From NCBI GenBank assembly GCA_027037025.1, contig JALWBS010000143.1, positions 1-6,199 on the forward strand: 6,199 bases of DNA, given 5' to 3'. Under the pieces are notes generated by a model that worked only from the letters and a program-made list of their open reading frames with translations, made no database searches and had not been told where the DNA came from. A program made the position numbers and the translations under genes. Below are positions 1-5,850 of this stretch, one piece after another. The first letter of the stretch is position 1; each line of letters opens with the position of its first letter. The DNA comes from Desulfurococcales archaeon. Lineage in GTDB: Archaea; Thermoproteota; Thermoprotei_A; Sulfolobales; Ignisphaeraceae.

Positions 1-2
1 GA

Positions 3-179
3 CATTCCGAAGTACAGAGAAATATTGTTTATCTGGTAAAGCTCGTACAAAGTAATAATGAAATTCATTATGCAAAAATCATGGTAATGTCCATAGACAG
101 CACTAATTACTCAATAACTTTAAAGGGAGCATATCAGACTATTCCTGGTCTCAAGAGAGTGGGTAACGCAGCGAAGTAA
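3..179 (+). CDS. C-terminal end of an unidentified protein (5' truncated)
   Basis: An open frame enters from the left edge and gives 58 residues before TAA at 177-179. The residues alternate in a beta-strand-like way (for example NIVYLVKLVQ, HYAKIMVMSID, YSITLKGAYQTIPGLK), which suggests the edge of a beta-sandwich domain, possibly of an exported protein. I do not recognise the family. A strong terminator begins 25 bases after the stop, which supports this being a real gene end on the + strand. The two other + frames stop within the first 60 bases. The start and most of the protein lie outside the window, so the function cannot be assigned. Confidence 0.55.
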   Translation, partial: HSEVQRNIVYLVKLVQSNNEIHYAKIMVMSIDSTNYSITLKGAYQTIPGLKRVGNAAK

Positions 180-203
180 GGAAGAATTATGAGAGTTTTT
201 GTA

Positions 204-238
204 GGGGCGGGGCCCTTCGGGCCCCGCCCCAATTTTTT
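204..238 (+). terminator. Strong rho-independent terminator
   Basis: A perfect 12-bp GC-rich stem (GGGGCGGGGCCC at 204-215 pairing with GGGCCCCGCCCC at 219-230) closes a TTC loop and is followed by AA and six T (233-238). It lies 25 bases after the stop of the left-edge gene and should end that transcript. On the other strand the stem is not followed by a T-run, so it is directional. The stem is much more GC-rich than its surroundings. Confidence 0.92.
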
Positions 239-240
239 AT

Positions 241-577
241 GAATTAATCCAAAATAAGTTCCTGTGATTAGATTATCTGAGAGATGCCTTCAGCAAAATC
301 ACAAGTTATTGCATTGGTTTCCACCGAATATGAGGGGAATACATCTTTAACTTTTAATTTCCTTACTCTGACCCGGTTGCCGCATGGATTGTTTGTGTGA
401 ACGAGTAAAGCAGAGAATACAACCGTTAGACAATCTATAGAATTTATGAATAGGTTTTATCCAGGTGAGCCTATTAGAAAAATCTCAAATCCCTTAATTT
501 TTGTTGAAAAATTTGCCCCCACGTACAGAGTGCGTGGGGGAGATTAGGAGGTAGGAATTTTCGAACACAATCTGTCC
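241..577. other. Intergenic stretch with no convincing gene
   Basis: About 340 bases between the terminator and the first repeat. On the + strand one frame runs from ATG at 284 to TAG at 545-547 but is broken by TGA at 398-400. The piece after the stop (401-547) reads rather protein-like, including FMNRFYPGEPIRKISNPL. On the minus strand a different frame is open from 456 down to a stop at 273-275 but has no ATG. The two cannot both be real, and neither matches a family I know, so a decayed gene is possible but unproven. A good Shine-Dalgarno core (AGGAGGT, 546-552) has no usable start codon at normal spacing. The hairpin at 516-540 is listed separately. Confidence 0.5.
507..540 (-). terminator. 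Hairpin with T-tract on the minus strand, possible terminator
   Basis: CCCCCACG (516-523) pairs perfectly with CGTGGGGG (533-540), and three further pairs including a T-G wobble can close the loop down to AGA. Read on the minus strand, the stem is followed after four bases by five T (complement of 507-511). On the + strand no T-run follows. As a minus-strand terminator it would stop antisense transcription running through the regulator gene from the dehydrogenase remnant. Its role is inferred; the stem itself is clear. Confidence 0.45.
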
Positions 578-625
578 AGGTTGACAAAAACTAAGTTAAA
601 TTGGTTGACAATCAGGTTGACAATG
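578..625 (+). repeat. Left copy of 48-bp direct repeat (12-nt TTGACA units)
   Basis: This copy matches 1697-1744 at about 41 of 48 positions: the first 13 and last 23 bases are identical and the 12 bases between them have diverged. Within it the unit GGTTGACAA(T/A)(C/A)A occurs in register at 579, 603 and 615, a 12-nt period with the second unit degenerate. Each intact unit carries the perfect -35 hexamer TTGACA (581, 605, 617). The copy ends 15 bases before the regulator start codon and overlaps its promoter, so an operator role, perhaps for the winged-helix protein itself, is a reasonable inference. Confidence 0.93.
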
Positions 626-633
626 GCTAATAT
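605..633 (+). promoter_or_regulatory. Promoter of the wHTH-ATPase-STAS gene, probably leaderless
   Basis: The second TTGACA (605-610) is followed after exactly 17 bases by TAATAT (628-633), which keeps the most conserved T, A and final T of a -10 box. Only six bases separate this -10 from the ATG at 640, so transcription would start at or next to the initiation codon. Consistent with this, no Shine-Dalgarno sequence precedes the ATG, and TAA at 628-630 prevents a longer in-frame start. Neither other TTGACA has a comparable -10 at normal spacing; they may be regulator sites. Confidence 0.6.
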
Positions 634-639
634 ACCAGC

Positions 640-1752
640 ATGGACAAGAAGGATAGGGAAATACTGGAATACATCTTCAATGATAATAATGCAACACTTT
701 CAGAAATTGGTCGAAGATTTGGTATTAGCAGACAGGCAGCTCATAAAAGGGTAAAAAGGCTGATAGAGCAGGGGTTATTGTTAAAGATCGGGAGAACAAA
801 AAATTCAGGATATGTTTTAACTGAAGAGGGAATAAAAAGTATCGGTAAAAAAGTAATTCCGAAGAATCTGGTAACAAGACAGGCAATAAAAAGGGAGATA
901 AGATTCAAATTTAAGCCTGATGAGTCGGAAGACATAGCATTTGATAAGGTCGCCACGGTAACAAATTTAAAAAAGTTTCTTAACAGGAACGCCTTAGATA
1001 TTTGCAGGTACGTTTTTACAGAAATATTCAATAATGCCATTGACCATTCATCGTCTCCGCGGATAGATGTCGTTGTTGGATTTGAAAATTACAGTTTGAA
1101 TATGAAAATCAGGGATTATGGAGTTGGAATTTTTAAGCGAATAGCAGATGAATTGGGACTTAATTCTGAATCAGATGCAATTACATGGCTTATACCCGGG
1201 AAAACAACCACGCAGAAGGAGAGACACACAGGTGAAGGCATTTTTTTCTCATCAAAAGCATCAAAGAAAATGGTTATTAAATCTCATAAACTGGCATTAC
1301 ATTTTGATAATTATGGTCAGGAAGTTTGGGTTGAGAAATTGAAGGGATACATAAAGGGTACTGCTGTTGCCTTTGTTGTACCCTATAACATGAGGAAAAG
1401 ATTGAGTGATATATTCGAGATTTATGCGCCATACAGGTATGATTTTAATTTCCAGATATCCAGGGTGGTGGTGACTATCCTGGGTAAAAAGCTTATTTCT
1501 CGGTCCCAGGCAAAAAGGTTGGTTCAGCCTATAATGGGGAAATTTAAAGAGGTAATATTTGATTTCAAAAAAGTTGAGATGGTAGGGCAGGGGTTCCTTG
1601 ATGAGCTCTTAAGAGTTTTCCCGTCTGGTGAAAAGGACTTAATTGTCAAAGTAATAAATGTTCCTCGAGAGCTTATCCCCTTTTTCAGGCGTATTGAGGT
1701 TGACAAAAATAGAGTCCATCTGGTTGACAATCAGGTTGACAATGTGGAATAA
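640..1752 (+). CDS. Winged-HTH / GHKL ATPase / STAS-like (DUF4325-type) regulator
   Basis: A 370-aa soluble protein with no signal or membrane segment. Residues 1-67 form a winged helix-turn-helix (LSEIGRRFGISRQAAHKRVKRL, then a wing and VLTEEG), predicted to bind DNA. Residues 95-250 are a GHKL (HATPase_c) domain: N-box TEIFNNAIDHS with E128, N132 and D135; G1 box RDYGVGI with D159, G161 and G163; and TGEGIFFSSKA at 197-207 as the lid glycines. No histidine phosphoacceptor domain is visible, so it resembles an anti-sigma-type kinase or ATP switch rather than a sensor kinase. Residues 285-350 match the STAS-like DUF4325 pattern (SRSQAKRL, VIFDFKKVEMVGQGFLDELLRVF). The tail VDNQVDN is encoded by the right direct repeat. 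The start is the first ATG after an in-frame stop. Family assignment is by motif recognition; the target genes are unknown, and autoregulation through the TTGACA repeats is inferred. Confidence 0.9.
   Translation: MDKKDREILEYIFNDNNATLSEIGRRFGISRQAAHKRVKRLIEQGLLLKIGRTKNSGYVLTEEGIKSIGKKVIPKNLVTRQAIKREIRFKFKPDESEDIAFDKVATVTNLKKFLNRNALDICRYVFTEIFNNAIDHSSSPRIDVVVGFENYSLNMKIRDYGVGIFKRIADELGLNSESDAITWLIPGKTTTQKERHTGEGIFFSSKASKKMVIKSHKLALHFDNYGQEVWVEKLKGYIKGTAVAFVVPYNMRKRLSDIFEIYAPYRYDFNFQISRVVVTILGKKLISRSQAKRLVQPIMGKFKEVIFDFKKVEMVGQGFLDELLRVFPSGEKDLIVKVINVPRELIPFFRRIEVDKNRVHLVDNQVDNVE
1697..1744 (+). repeat. Right copy of 48-bp direct repeat, inside the regulator's 3' end
   Basis: TTGACA occurs at 1700, 1724 and 1736, exactly the 24- and 12-base offsets of the left copy at 581, 605 and 617. 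The terminal 13 and 23 bases are identical to the left copy. Here the repeat is coding: the 12-nt units specify four-residue steps VDKN, RVHL, VDNQ and VDNV. The left copy read in the same phase gives VDKN, stop, VKL, VDNQ, VDNG, stop, so the two copies are even codon-aligned. Confidence 0.93.
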
Positions 1753-1767
1753 AAACAACTTAGGCTC

Positions 1768-1789
1768 TTGGTAATCAGGTCAGCAATGA
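1768..1789 (+). repeat. Degenerate further copy of the TTGACA-unit repeat
   Basis: TTGGTAATCAGGTCAGCAATG resembles the repeat core with the four bases TGAC missing between GGT and AATCA, and with TTGACA of the last unit altered to TCAGCA. The last 16 bases match the core at 13 positions. It starts 16 bases after the regulator stop and contains the stop codon of the minus-strand dehydrogenase remnant (1780-1782). A lone TTGACAA follows at 1806-1812. It may be a decayed repeat copy; chance similarity is not excluded. Confidence 0.5.
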
Positions 1790-2175
1790 TAGAGCAGAGA
1801 GTCTATTGACAAGAAGTAAACTTTCTTTAGATTCCCATCCTCTGGTGTGATGTAGCCAGTTTGAACTGGCCCTGGTGCAACCACTTTGACTGTTATCCCA
1901 TACTGTCTCAGTTCGAAAACTGTCGCTTGCCCACCGTTCTGGTGGATTGTCCGAAGGACTTCATCCGCTGTTTTGCTCTGCTGAGCATTGAAAAAGGCAA
2001 ACCCGGGGCCATGTATCTCTTCCTGATCAGAGTTGGCAGAGGGTGGGCGAAAGAAATGTAGGAATACACGCGCATCCTGGGCGGCAAATGCTCTGGCCGT
2101 AGCCGCACCGATTCCGTAGGTGTTATTTGCCCCTGTAACAAGAACCACTTTGCCTTTCAATCCAGGATCCATCAT
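1780..2175 (-). pseudogene. Short-chain dehydrogenase/reductase remnant, internally deleted and truncated
   Basis: The 131-aa frame begins like an intact SDR (3-oxoacyl-ACP reductase-like): LKGKVVLVTGA then the cofactor glycine motif TGANNTYGIG at residues 14-23. After residue 88 (near base 1911) it jumps straight to QYGITVKVVAPGPVQTGYITPE, which in this family lies roughly 100 residues further on. The NNAG segment, the catalytic Ser and the YxxxK motif are therefore missing. After residue 112 (near base 1840) the homologous sequence stops and about 19 unrelated residues run to TGA, so the usual C-terminal 60 or so residues are lost too. Intact members are about 250 aa. GGGAG lies 9 bases before the first ATG. 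The product cannot be an active oxidoreductase. It follows the KAP gene on the same strand, separated by 227 bases. Confidence 0.87.
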
Positions 2176-2330
2176 GATCTCACTCTCCCAATTAAAGTTT
2201 TACGGCATTAAAACAAAGGGATGTTAGTCTTACCTGCATATTGTCATCGTTCTCGATTCGCCCTTGACGCATGATTACGGGTCGAAATTTTACTTATGTT
2301 CATGTGTAGCCGTATCAGCTGCATACTATT

Positions 2331-2359
2331 GTTAAGCAATTTCTCCAGCGATTGCTAAC
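2331..2359 (-). repeat. Inverted repeat downstream of the KAP NTPase gene
   Basis: GTTAAGCAAT (2331-2340) can pair with ATTGCTAAC (2351-2359), nine pairs with one bulged A and a 10-base loop. It starts 44 bases after the KAP stop codon on the minus strand, where an operon terminator might sit. No T-run follows on either strand, so it is at best a weak or rho-assisted terminator, or a transcript-end stabiliser. Confidence 0.3.
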
Positions 2360-2402
2360 CCCAATATTGCATTTTAGAAACCTTTTCAGCAAATCTGATC
2401 CC

Positions 2403-4469
2403 CTAATTTCTACCAGAATCGCTGGGGCGCCAACCTGCGAGATACTTATCCACCAAAGAGAGCAGCTCGTCCGCACCTTCTGGATGTGTTGACTTCAGCT
2501 TCTCAATTCTATCACGGAGAACATCTTCGTTTCCATACAATTCAACCAATTCATCCCATGCGAGGCGAACGGAAGGCCGCACAAATCGACTCCCCATAGA
2601 TTGACTGTAAACCTCAACCTGAGCGGATTGTAGAAGAGCAAGAGTCATAAAGGGTGAATCAGGGATACCCAGTGGAGGTTCTTCTGGGCCTGCTCCGCGT
2701 TTCACAAGTAATAAAATTCTGAGGAGACCTTTTTCCTTTATTAAAGTGCTAATAGAGGCAGAACGTACCTCATCTCTCCATTCTTTTTCGAAGTTCTCTG
2801 CTGCTTTCTTTGACACAAGTTTATGTCCTGCCCCTTCTTGATAGCCGACCATCGTGATCAATAATTCCTTTGCGTAAAGGGTATTGAGATGGCGAATAAT
2901 ATTTCTAACAGCTTCCTCTACTCTACTGTGGTCCTGTAAAGAGCGAATTAACCGGTAAACCACACGGCTCACAATTAATTCAGGCCCTAAATCAAACATC
3001 CCCAATGGTCTCTCGGGTATTTCAGGTAATATATTGAGCAGCACAACTACCCCTGGTACCACATGCTCAGCACGAAATCTATCTTCAAACACTTCCAAGG
3101 AAGCTATAACGTCTTCCAGCCGTGAAGGGTCAAGTGAACGAAGATAATGGTTGAACTCTTCGAGGTCTGCCATTTTCTCGAAAGCCCGCTCAGCGTCCAC
3201 AAACGCTTGTAACCCTTTACTTGGAAGACGTTCTAAATAAAATCTAAGGATGTGCTCATGAGCAACGCGTCGTTCTTGAAGCCATCGTTTTTTCCACTCA
3301 TCTCCGTAACGAAGACCACCTATATGTCGTTCGGCAGCAGGGAAAATCCGCGTTATAAGTGCTCGAACAACATTAGCTTTATTACCAGCCGTTTCAATCA
3401 ATTTGTCAATCTGCTCCTTCAGGGGGGACTGATTTTCGTAAGTATCTAAAGTGATCTCAGAGGTCTCAGTGAGTCCGTCGATAGACTCATGTATCTGATA
3501 GAAAACATCAGGTAGGAAAACTCGAATAGCCTCCAACGCTAACACATCAACAAGGGCAACTTGGCCGTTTAAGTTTAGTACTGTACCATGGACAGCAAGT
3601 GCATAACGCCGCACATCTCGAATGTTTTTGAATAAGGGACGAATAATTTCCATGAAAACATCTGGCCAGCGCTCTTTTTGAAATGGACCAGGATTTTTAA
3701 TTCCGTCAATCGCTTCGTTAATAGCTTGTGAAATATGCCTGTTCAGTATTTGGTTTGGAATTGCGGGGAGGTCAACACTGATCTGGAGTATCTTTTCAAG
3801 GTAATCACGACCAGGAAGACCTTGCTCAGTAAGAGCTTGCTCTACTCGAAGACGATCGAAAGCCAAAATATAAATAACATTAGGAAAATTCGCGGTCAAC
3901 CGAACAAGCTTGAAGATATCCTGAATCTCTGACACAGTTAATCTGTCAATGTCATCAATGATTACAACAATCGGTTTATCAAGAGTTGCCAAAGCTTTCT
4001 CAACTTTGACTCGAGAACTGGTAATGCCCTCCTCTCTACGCTGGAGAATCTTGGCTAAAGTCTTTGAAACTTTTGAACTTCCTTCAATCAATGGACCTAC
4101 AAAAGGTAACGAGCCCAACCCAGAAAAAATCTCTCCGTAACTTTTTAAAGCCTTTCCGATTTCATGAAGGGTAGAATTGAGTTTCAATTGTGTAGAAAGT
4201 TCAATGAAGAATGAATCTATAAGCTGTTCAGTGCCACTAAACATCCATGGATTGAAATCAAGCACAGGAACACGGAGATTTTCCAAATATCCCCGTACCA
4301 AGTTAACGAAGGATGTCTTTCCAGATCCCCAAGGGCCAAGGACACCTACAACGACACCTTCAGATATATCAAGTGACAAAAGTTGCTTAGCAAATGACAC
4401 CGCAACCTCTGCTCTACCAAGTACATCTTCCTTTGGGGTTTTAATTGGTTTATCGGCCTTTAAGGGCAT
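2403..4469 (-). CDS. KAP family P-loop NTPase
   Basis: A 688-aa protein with a clear KAP NTPase domain in its first 300 residues. The Walker A loop is GPWGSGKTS (45-53), followed by the family's FNPW segment (72-75). Walker B is IVVIIDDIDRL (167-177) with the acidic pair D172-D173. Next come IYILAFDRLRVEQAL (199-213), DYLEKILQISVDLP (222-235) and the arginine-rich NIRDVRRYA (282-290). KAP proteins often carry membrane segments between Walker A and B; here residues 113-131 are glycine-rich and only mildly hydrophobic, so membrane insertion is uncertain. Residues 330-688 are mostly helical and unrecognised. ATP binding and hydrolysis are predicted; the partner is unknown. Bacterial KAP proteins, such as PifA of plasmid F, can act in phage exclusion. 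AAAGGGAG is placed 9 bases before the ATG. It probably follows the 355-aa gene in one transcript (181-base gap, no clear terminator). Confidence 0.93.
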   Translation of the reverse strand: MPLKADKPIKTPKEDVLGRAEVAVSFAKQLLSLDISEGVVVGVLGPWGSGKTSFVNLVRGYLENLRVPVLDFNPWMFSGTEQLIDSFFIELSTQLKLNSTLHEIGKALKSYGEIFSGLGSLPFVGPLIEGSSKVSKTLAKILQRREEGITSSRVKVEKALATLDKPIVVIIDDIDRLTVSEIQDIFKLVRLTANFPNVIYILAFDRLRVEQALTEQGLPGRDYLEKILQISVDLPAIPNQILNRHISQAINEAIDGIKNPGPFQKERWPDVFMEIIRPLFKNIRDVRRYALAVHGTVLNLNGQVALVDVLALEAIRVFLPDVFYQIHESIDGLTETSEITLDTYENQSPLKEQIDKLIETAGNKANVVRALITRIFPAAERHIGGLRYGDEWKKRWLQERRVAHEHILRFYLERLPSKGLQAFVDAERAFEKMADLEEFNHYLRSLDPSRLEDVIASLEVFEDRFRAEHVVPGVVVLLNILPEIPERPLGMFDLGPELIVSRVVYRLIRSLQDHSRVEEAVRNIIRHLNTLYAKELLITMVGYQEGAGHKLVSKKAAENFEKEWRDEVRSASISTLIKEKGLLRILLLVKRGAGPEEPPLGIPDSPFMTLALLQSAQVEVYSQSMGSRFVRPSVRLAWDELVELYGNEDVLRDRIEKLKSTHPEGADELLSLVDKYLAGWRPSDSGRN

Positions 4470-4489
4470 GTAATTTTTCTCCCTTTGTG

Positions 4490-4506
4490 CTGCTTTTTCG
4501 AAGCAG
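4490..4506 (-). repeat. Small hairpin just upstream of the KAP ribosome site
   Basis: CTGCTT (4490-4495) pairs with AAGCAG (4501-4506) around a five-base loop. In the minus-strand transcript it ends about six bases before the AAAGGGAG ribosome site of the KAP gene. It could expose or mask initiation, or mark an RNA processing site between the two genes. The six-base stem is short enough to be chance. Confidence 0.3.
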
Positions 4507-4559
4507 TTTGAAATTTAAACATATACAATTATTCTTCCTGCTACTGCCTGTATGTATTA

Positions 4560-4576
4560 TTGTGAAACTATCACAA
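4560..4576. promoter_or_regulatory. 17-bp palindrome, possible operator between the two genes
   Basis: TTGTGAAACTATCACAA is a perfect 6-bp inverted repeat with a 5-base spacer, in the 181-base gap between the 355-aa gene and the KAP gene. The half-sites equal those of the redox repressor Rex (TTGTGA...TCACAA, usually with a 6-base spacer) and resemble CRP/FNR half-sites, but the spacing is one base short. On the minus strand it overlaps a weak promoter candidate (TTGGGC, 18 bases, AATAAT), so it could gate separate expression of the KAP gene. Binding is inferred only. Confidence 0.4.
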
Positions 4577-4650
4577 CCAGCCCAACACTTATATTACAAA
4601 TGACCACCACGTTTGCACGTGTAGAATCCGCTTCCTATTGTACAGAAGGT

Positions 4651-5718
4651 TTAGCCAGTCTTGTCTGTAAATACATCCCCATCAGCAACACGCAAAATAT
4701 CGCCGATTATCAAATACGTTTGAATAATCGCCTGATTAACTTCAAACCTTGATACATTATCATGTACACCTTTATTGATTAAGTCATAAAGACGATCAAG
4801 TCTCTTTCCTATTTCTTCGATCTGCGTTCGTAGCAAATTCCCAGAGCGACTTTTAGACAACTTTTCATAGACGAACTGCCACAATCTCGCAATATAATTC
4901 TCGTCTGTAAGTTTGTGTTTTTTTCCATCAAACCCCACCACCCAATGAAGTCCCGGGGGATAAAGAGCATCCGCCAGTGATTTGAGTAACCGTCTGCACG
5001 AAACGAGAGCCTGAGCCCAAGACTCCGGTTCGTCATCCTTGATACGCCTATAAGCGCTTATAAACTGTTTTAAAGATTCTGGGCTGATTTTTTCCAGCTT
5101 TGCCTCAACATAAAGTCGATTCTGCTCAAAAATGTCTGTGTAAATTTGCCCGAATAATAGTTCTTTCTCAACTGAGATCAGAAACTCATATACTCTCTGC
5201 CGTATTCTTTCCAGCACCTTCTTCATCTCCTTTAATTCATGCAAAAACATAGTTTTAATTATGCTGTTAGTATTGTTTACATAATATAAATCAGCCGGAT
5301 GTAATCCATTTGGAATTTTCACATTGTTAATTTCTTTTTCAATATGTTGTATCTCTTCTTCTATTTCGCCAACCCCCATATGCAAATATGTTTCTTCTAC
5401 CTTCCCCAAAGACGGATCTGTGAGAATCTTGACCTTCCTCTCATGTGCCCATTGTACTGAAAATCTTTCTTTAAGTGTTCGAAATTGGTCTTCCTTAATA
5501 TGAAGTTTGAGATTTCCTAAAACTTCATATTTTAAGGTTTTATCAGTCAAGTCTATCATTTCCCATTCAAGCCACATTAAGTTGTAGAAATCATCACGCA
5601 GCTTTGCTACTCTAATTGCCTTACGAATGACAGCGCTCAAAGGCTTGTTTCCACTCTCGATTTCAGAAAGAGACTCTGTTACAATAGTTAATATATGATA
5701 TTTAATTTCCATTCCCAT
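4651..5718 (-). CDS. AbiTii-like protein with conserved helical C-terminal domain
   Basis: A 355-aa, mostly helical, soluble protein. Residues 9-55 fit the AbiTii pattern: a short helix, PLSAVIRKAIRVAKL, then a WLEWEM segment close to the WxxxEL of that family. Residues 115-215 are charged and helical (GEIEEEIQHIEKEI, EMKKVLERIRQRVYEF), probably coiled coil. Residues 233-255 (SWAQALVSCRRLLKSLADAL then YPP) and 302-341 (IGKRLDRLYDLINKGVHDNV, ending QTYLIIGDIL) are blocks I associate with defence-linked hypothetical proteins. The KGVH histidine recalls HEPN-type folds, but a standard Rx4-6H RNase motif is not clear. ATG at 5718 has a weak ribosome site; ATG at 5712 is an alternative, and no earlier ATG, GTG or TTG lies between 5718 and the in-frame stop at 5752-5754. 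It is the first gene of the pair with the KAP NTPase. Family call by pattern only; no catalytic activity can be assigned. Confidence 0.75.
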   Translation of the reverse strand: MGMEIKYHILTIVTESLSEIESGNKPLSAVIRKAIRVAKLRDDFYNLMWLEWEMIDLTDKTLKYEVLGNLKLHIKEDQFRTLKERFSVQWAHERKVKILTDPSLGKVEETYLHMGVGEIEEEIQHIEKEINNVKIPNGLHPADLYYVNNTNSIIKTMFLHELKEMKKVLERIRQRVYEFLISVEKELLFGQIYTDIFEQNRLYVEAKLEKISPESLKQFISAYRRIKDDEPESWAQALVSCRRLLKSLADALYPPGLHWVVGFDGKKHKLTDENYIARLWQFVYEKLSKSRSGNLLRTQIEEIGKRLDRLYDLINKGVHDNVSRFEVNQAIIQTYLIIGDILRVADGDVFTDKTG

Positions 5719-5780
5719 ACCAAAAGGATACCACTGATAAAACTTGCAGATTCACGTTACCGGATACCGCTTCCTCAAAA

Positions 5781-5797
5781 TCCCATTCAAAATGGGA
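5781..5797 (-). repeat. Hairpin in the leader of the AbiTii-like transcript
   Basis: TCCCATT (5781-5787) and AATGGGA (5791-5797) are perfect complements around a three-base loop. On the minus strand the stem is followed by TTTTG. It lies between the predicted transcription start (about 5810) and the ATG at 5718, so it could be a weak attenuator or an operator. The 7-bp stem alone is unlikely to terminate efficiently. Confidence 0.4.
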
Positions 5798-5816
5798 ATT
5801 CCACAATTTATGATTA

Positions 5817-5845
5817 TTTATATGCCTTTTGTATTTTGATGTCAA
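5817..5845 (-). promoter_or_regulatory. Near-consensus promoter for the AbiTii-like/KAP pair
   Basis: Read on the minus strand, TTGACA (5845-5840) is followed after exactly 17 bases by TATAAA (5822-5817). This matches the housekeeping-sigma consensus at 11 of 12 positions. Transcription would start near 5810, leaving a leader of about 90 bases that contains a hairpin. No other promoter of similar quality precedes either minus-strand gene, so it probably drives both. Confidence 0.75.
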
Positions 5846-5850
5846 TACCT

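Noticed and set aside
273..456. Minus-strand open frame of about 60 codons, including VRKLKVKDVFPSY
   Set aside because: It has no ATG, GTG or TTG early in the frame, no ribosome site, no recognisable family, and it overlaps the competing + frame; chance openness is likely.
578..625. CRISPR-like or terminal-repeat interpretation of the TTGACA array
   Set aside because: Units are 12 nt without unique spacers, and the 48-bp copies are direct rather than inverted with no transposase nearby, so neither a CRISPR array nor an IS end fits.
548..754. Open + frame through the left repeat and into the regulator gene in another phase
   Set aside because: It overlaps the well-supported regulator frame and its composition is just the off-frame reading of repeat and wHTH codons.
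741..1040. Minus-strand 99-codon open frame opposite the regulator gene
   Set aside because: It is a shadow of the wHTH/GHKL coding sequence, whose domains are convincing on the + strand; it has no ribosome site or family match.
4608..4621. CACGT/ACGTG small inverted repeat after the 355-aa gene as a terminator
   Set aside because: The stem is only five pairs and no T-run follows on the minus strand.
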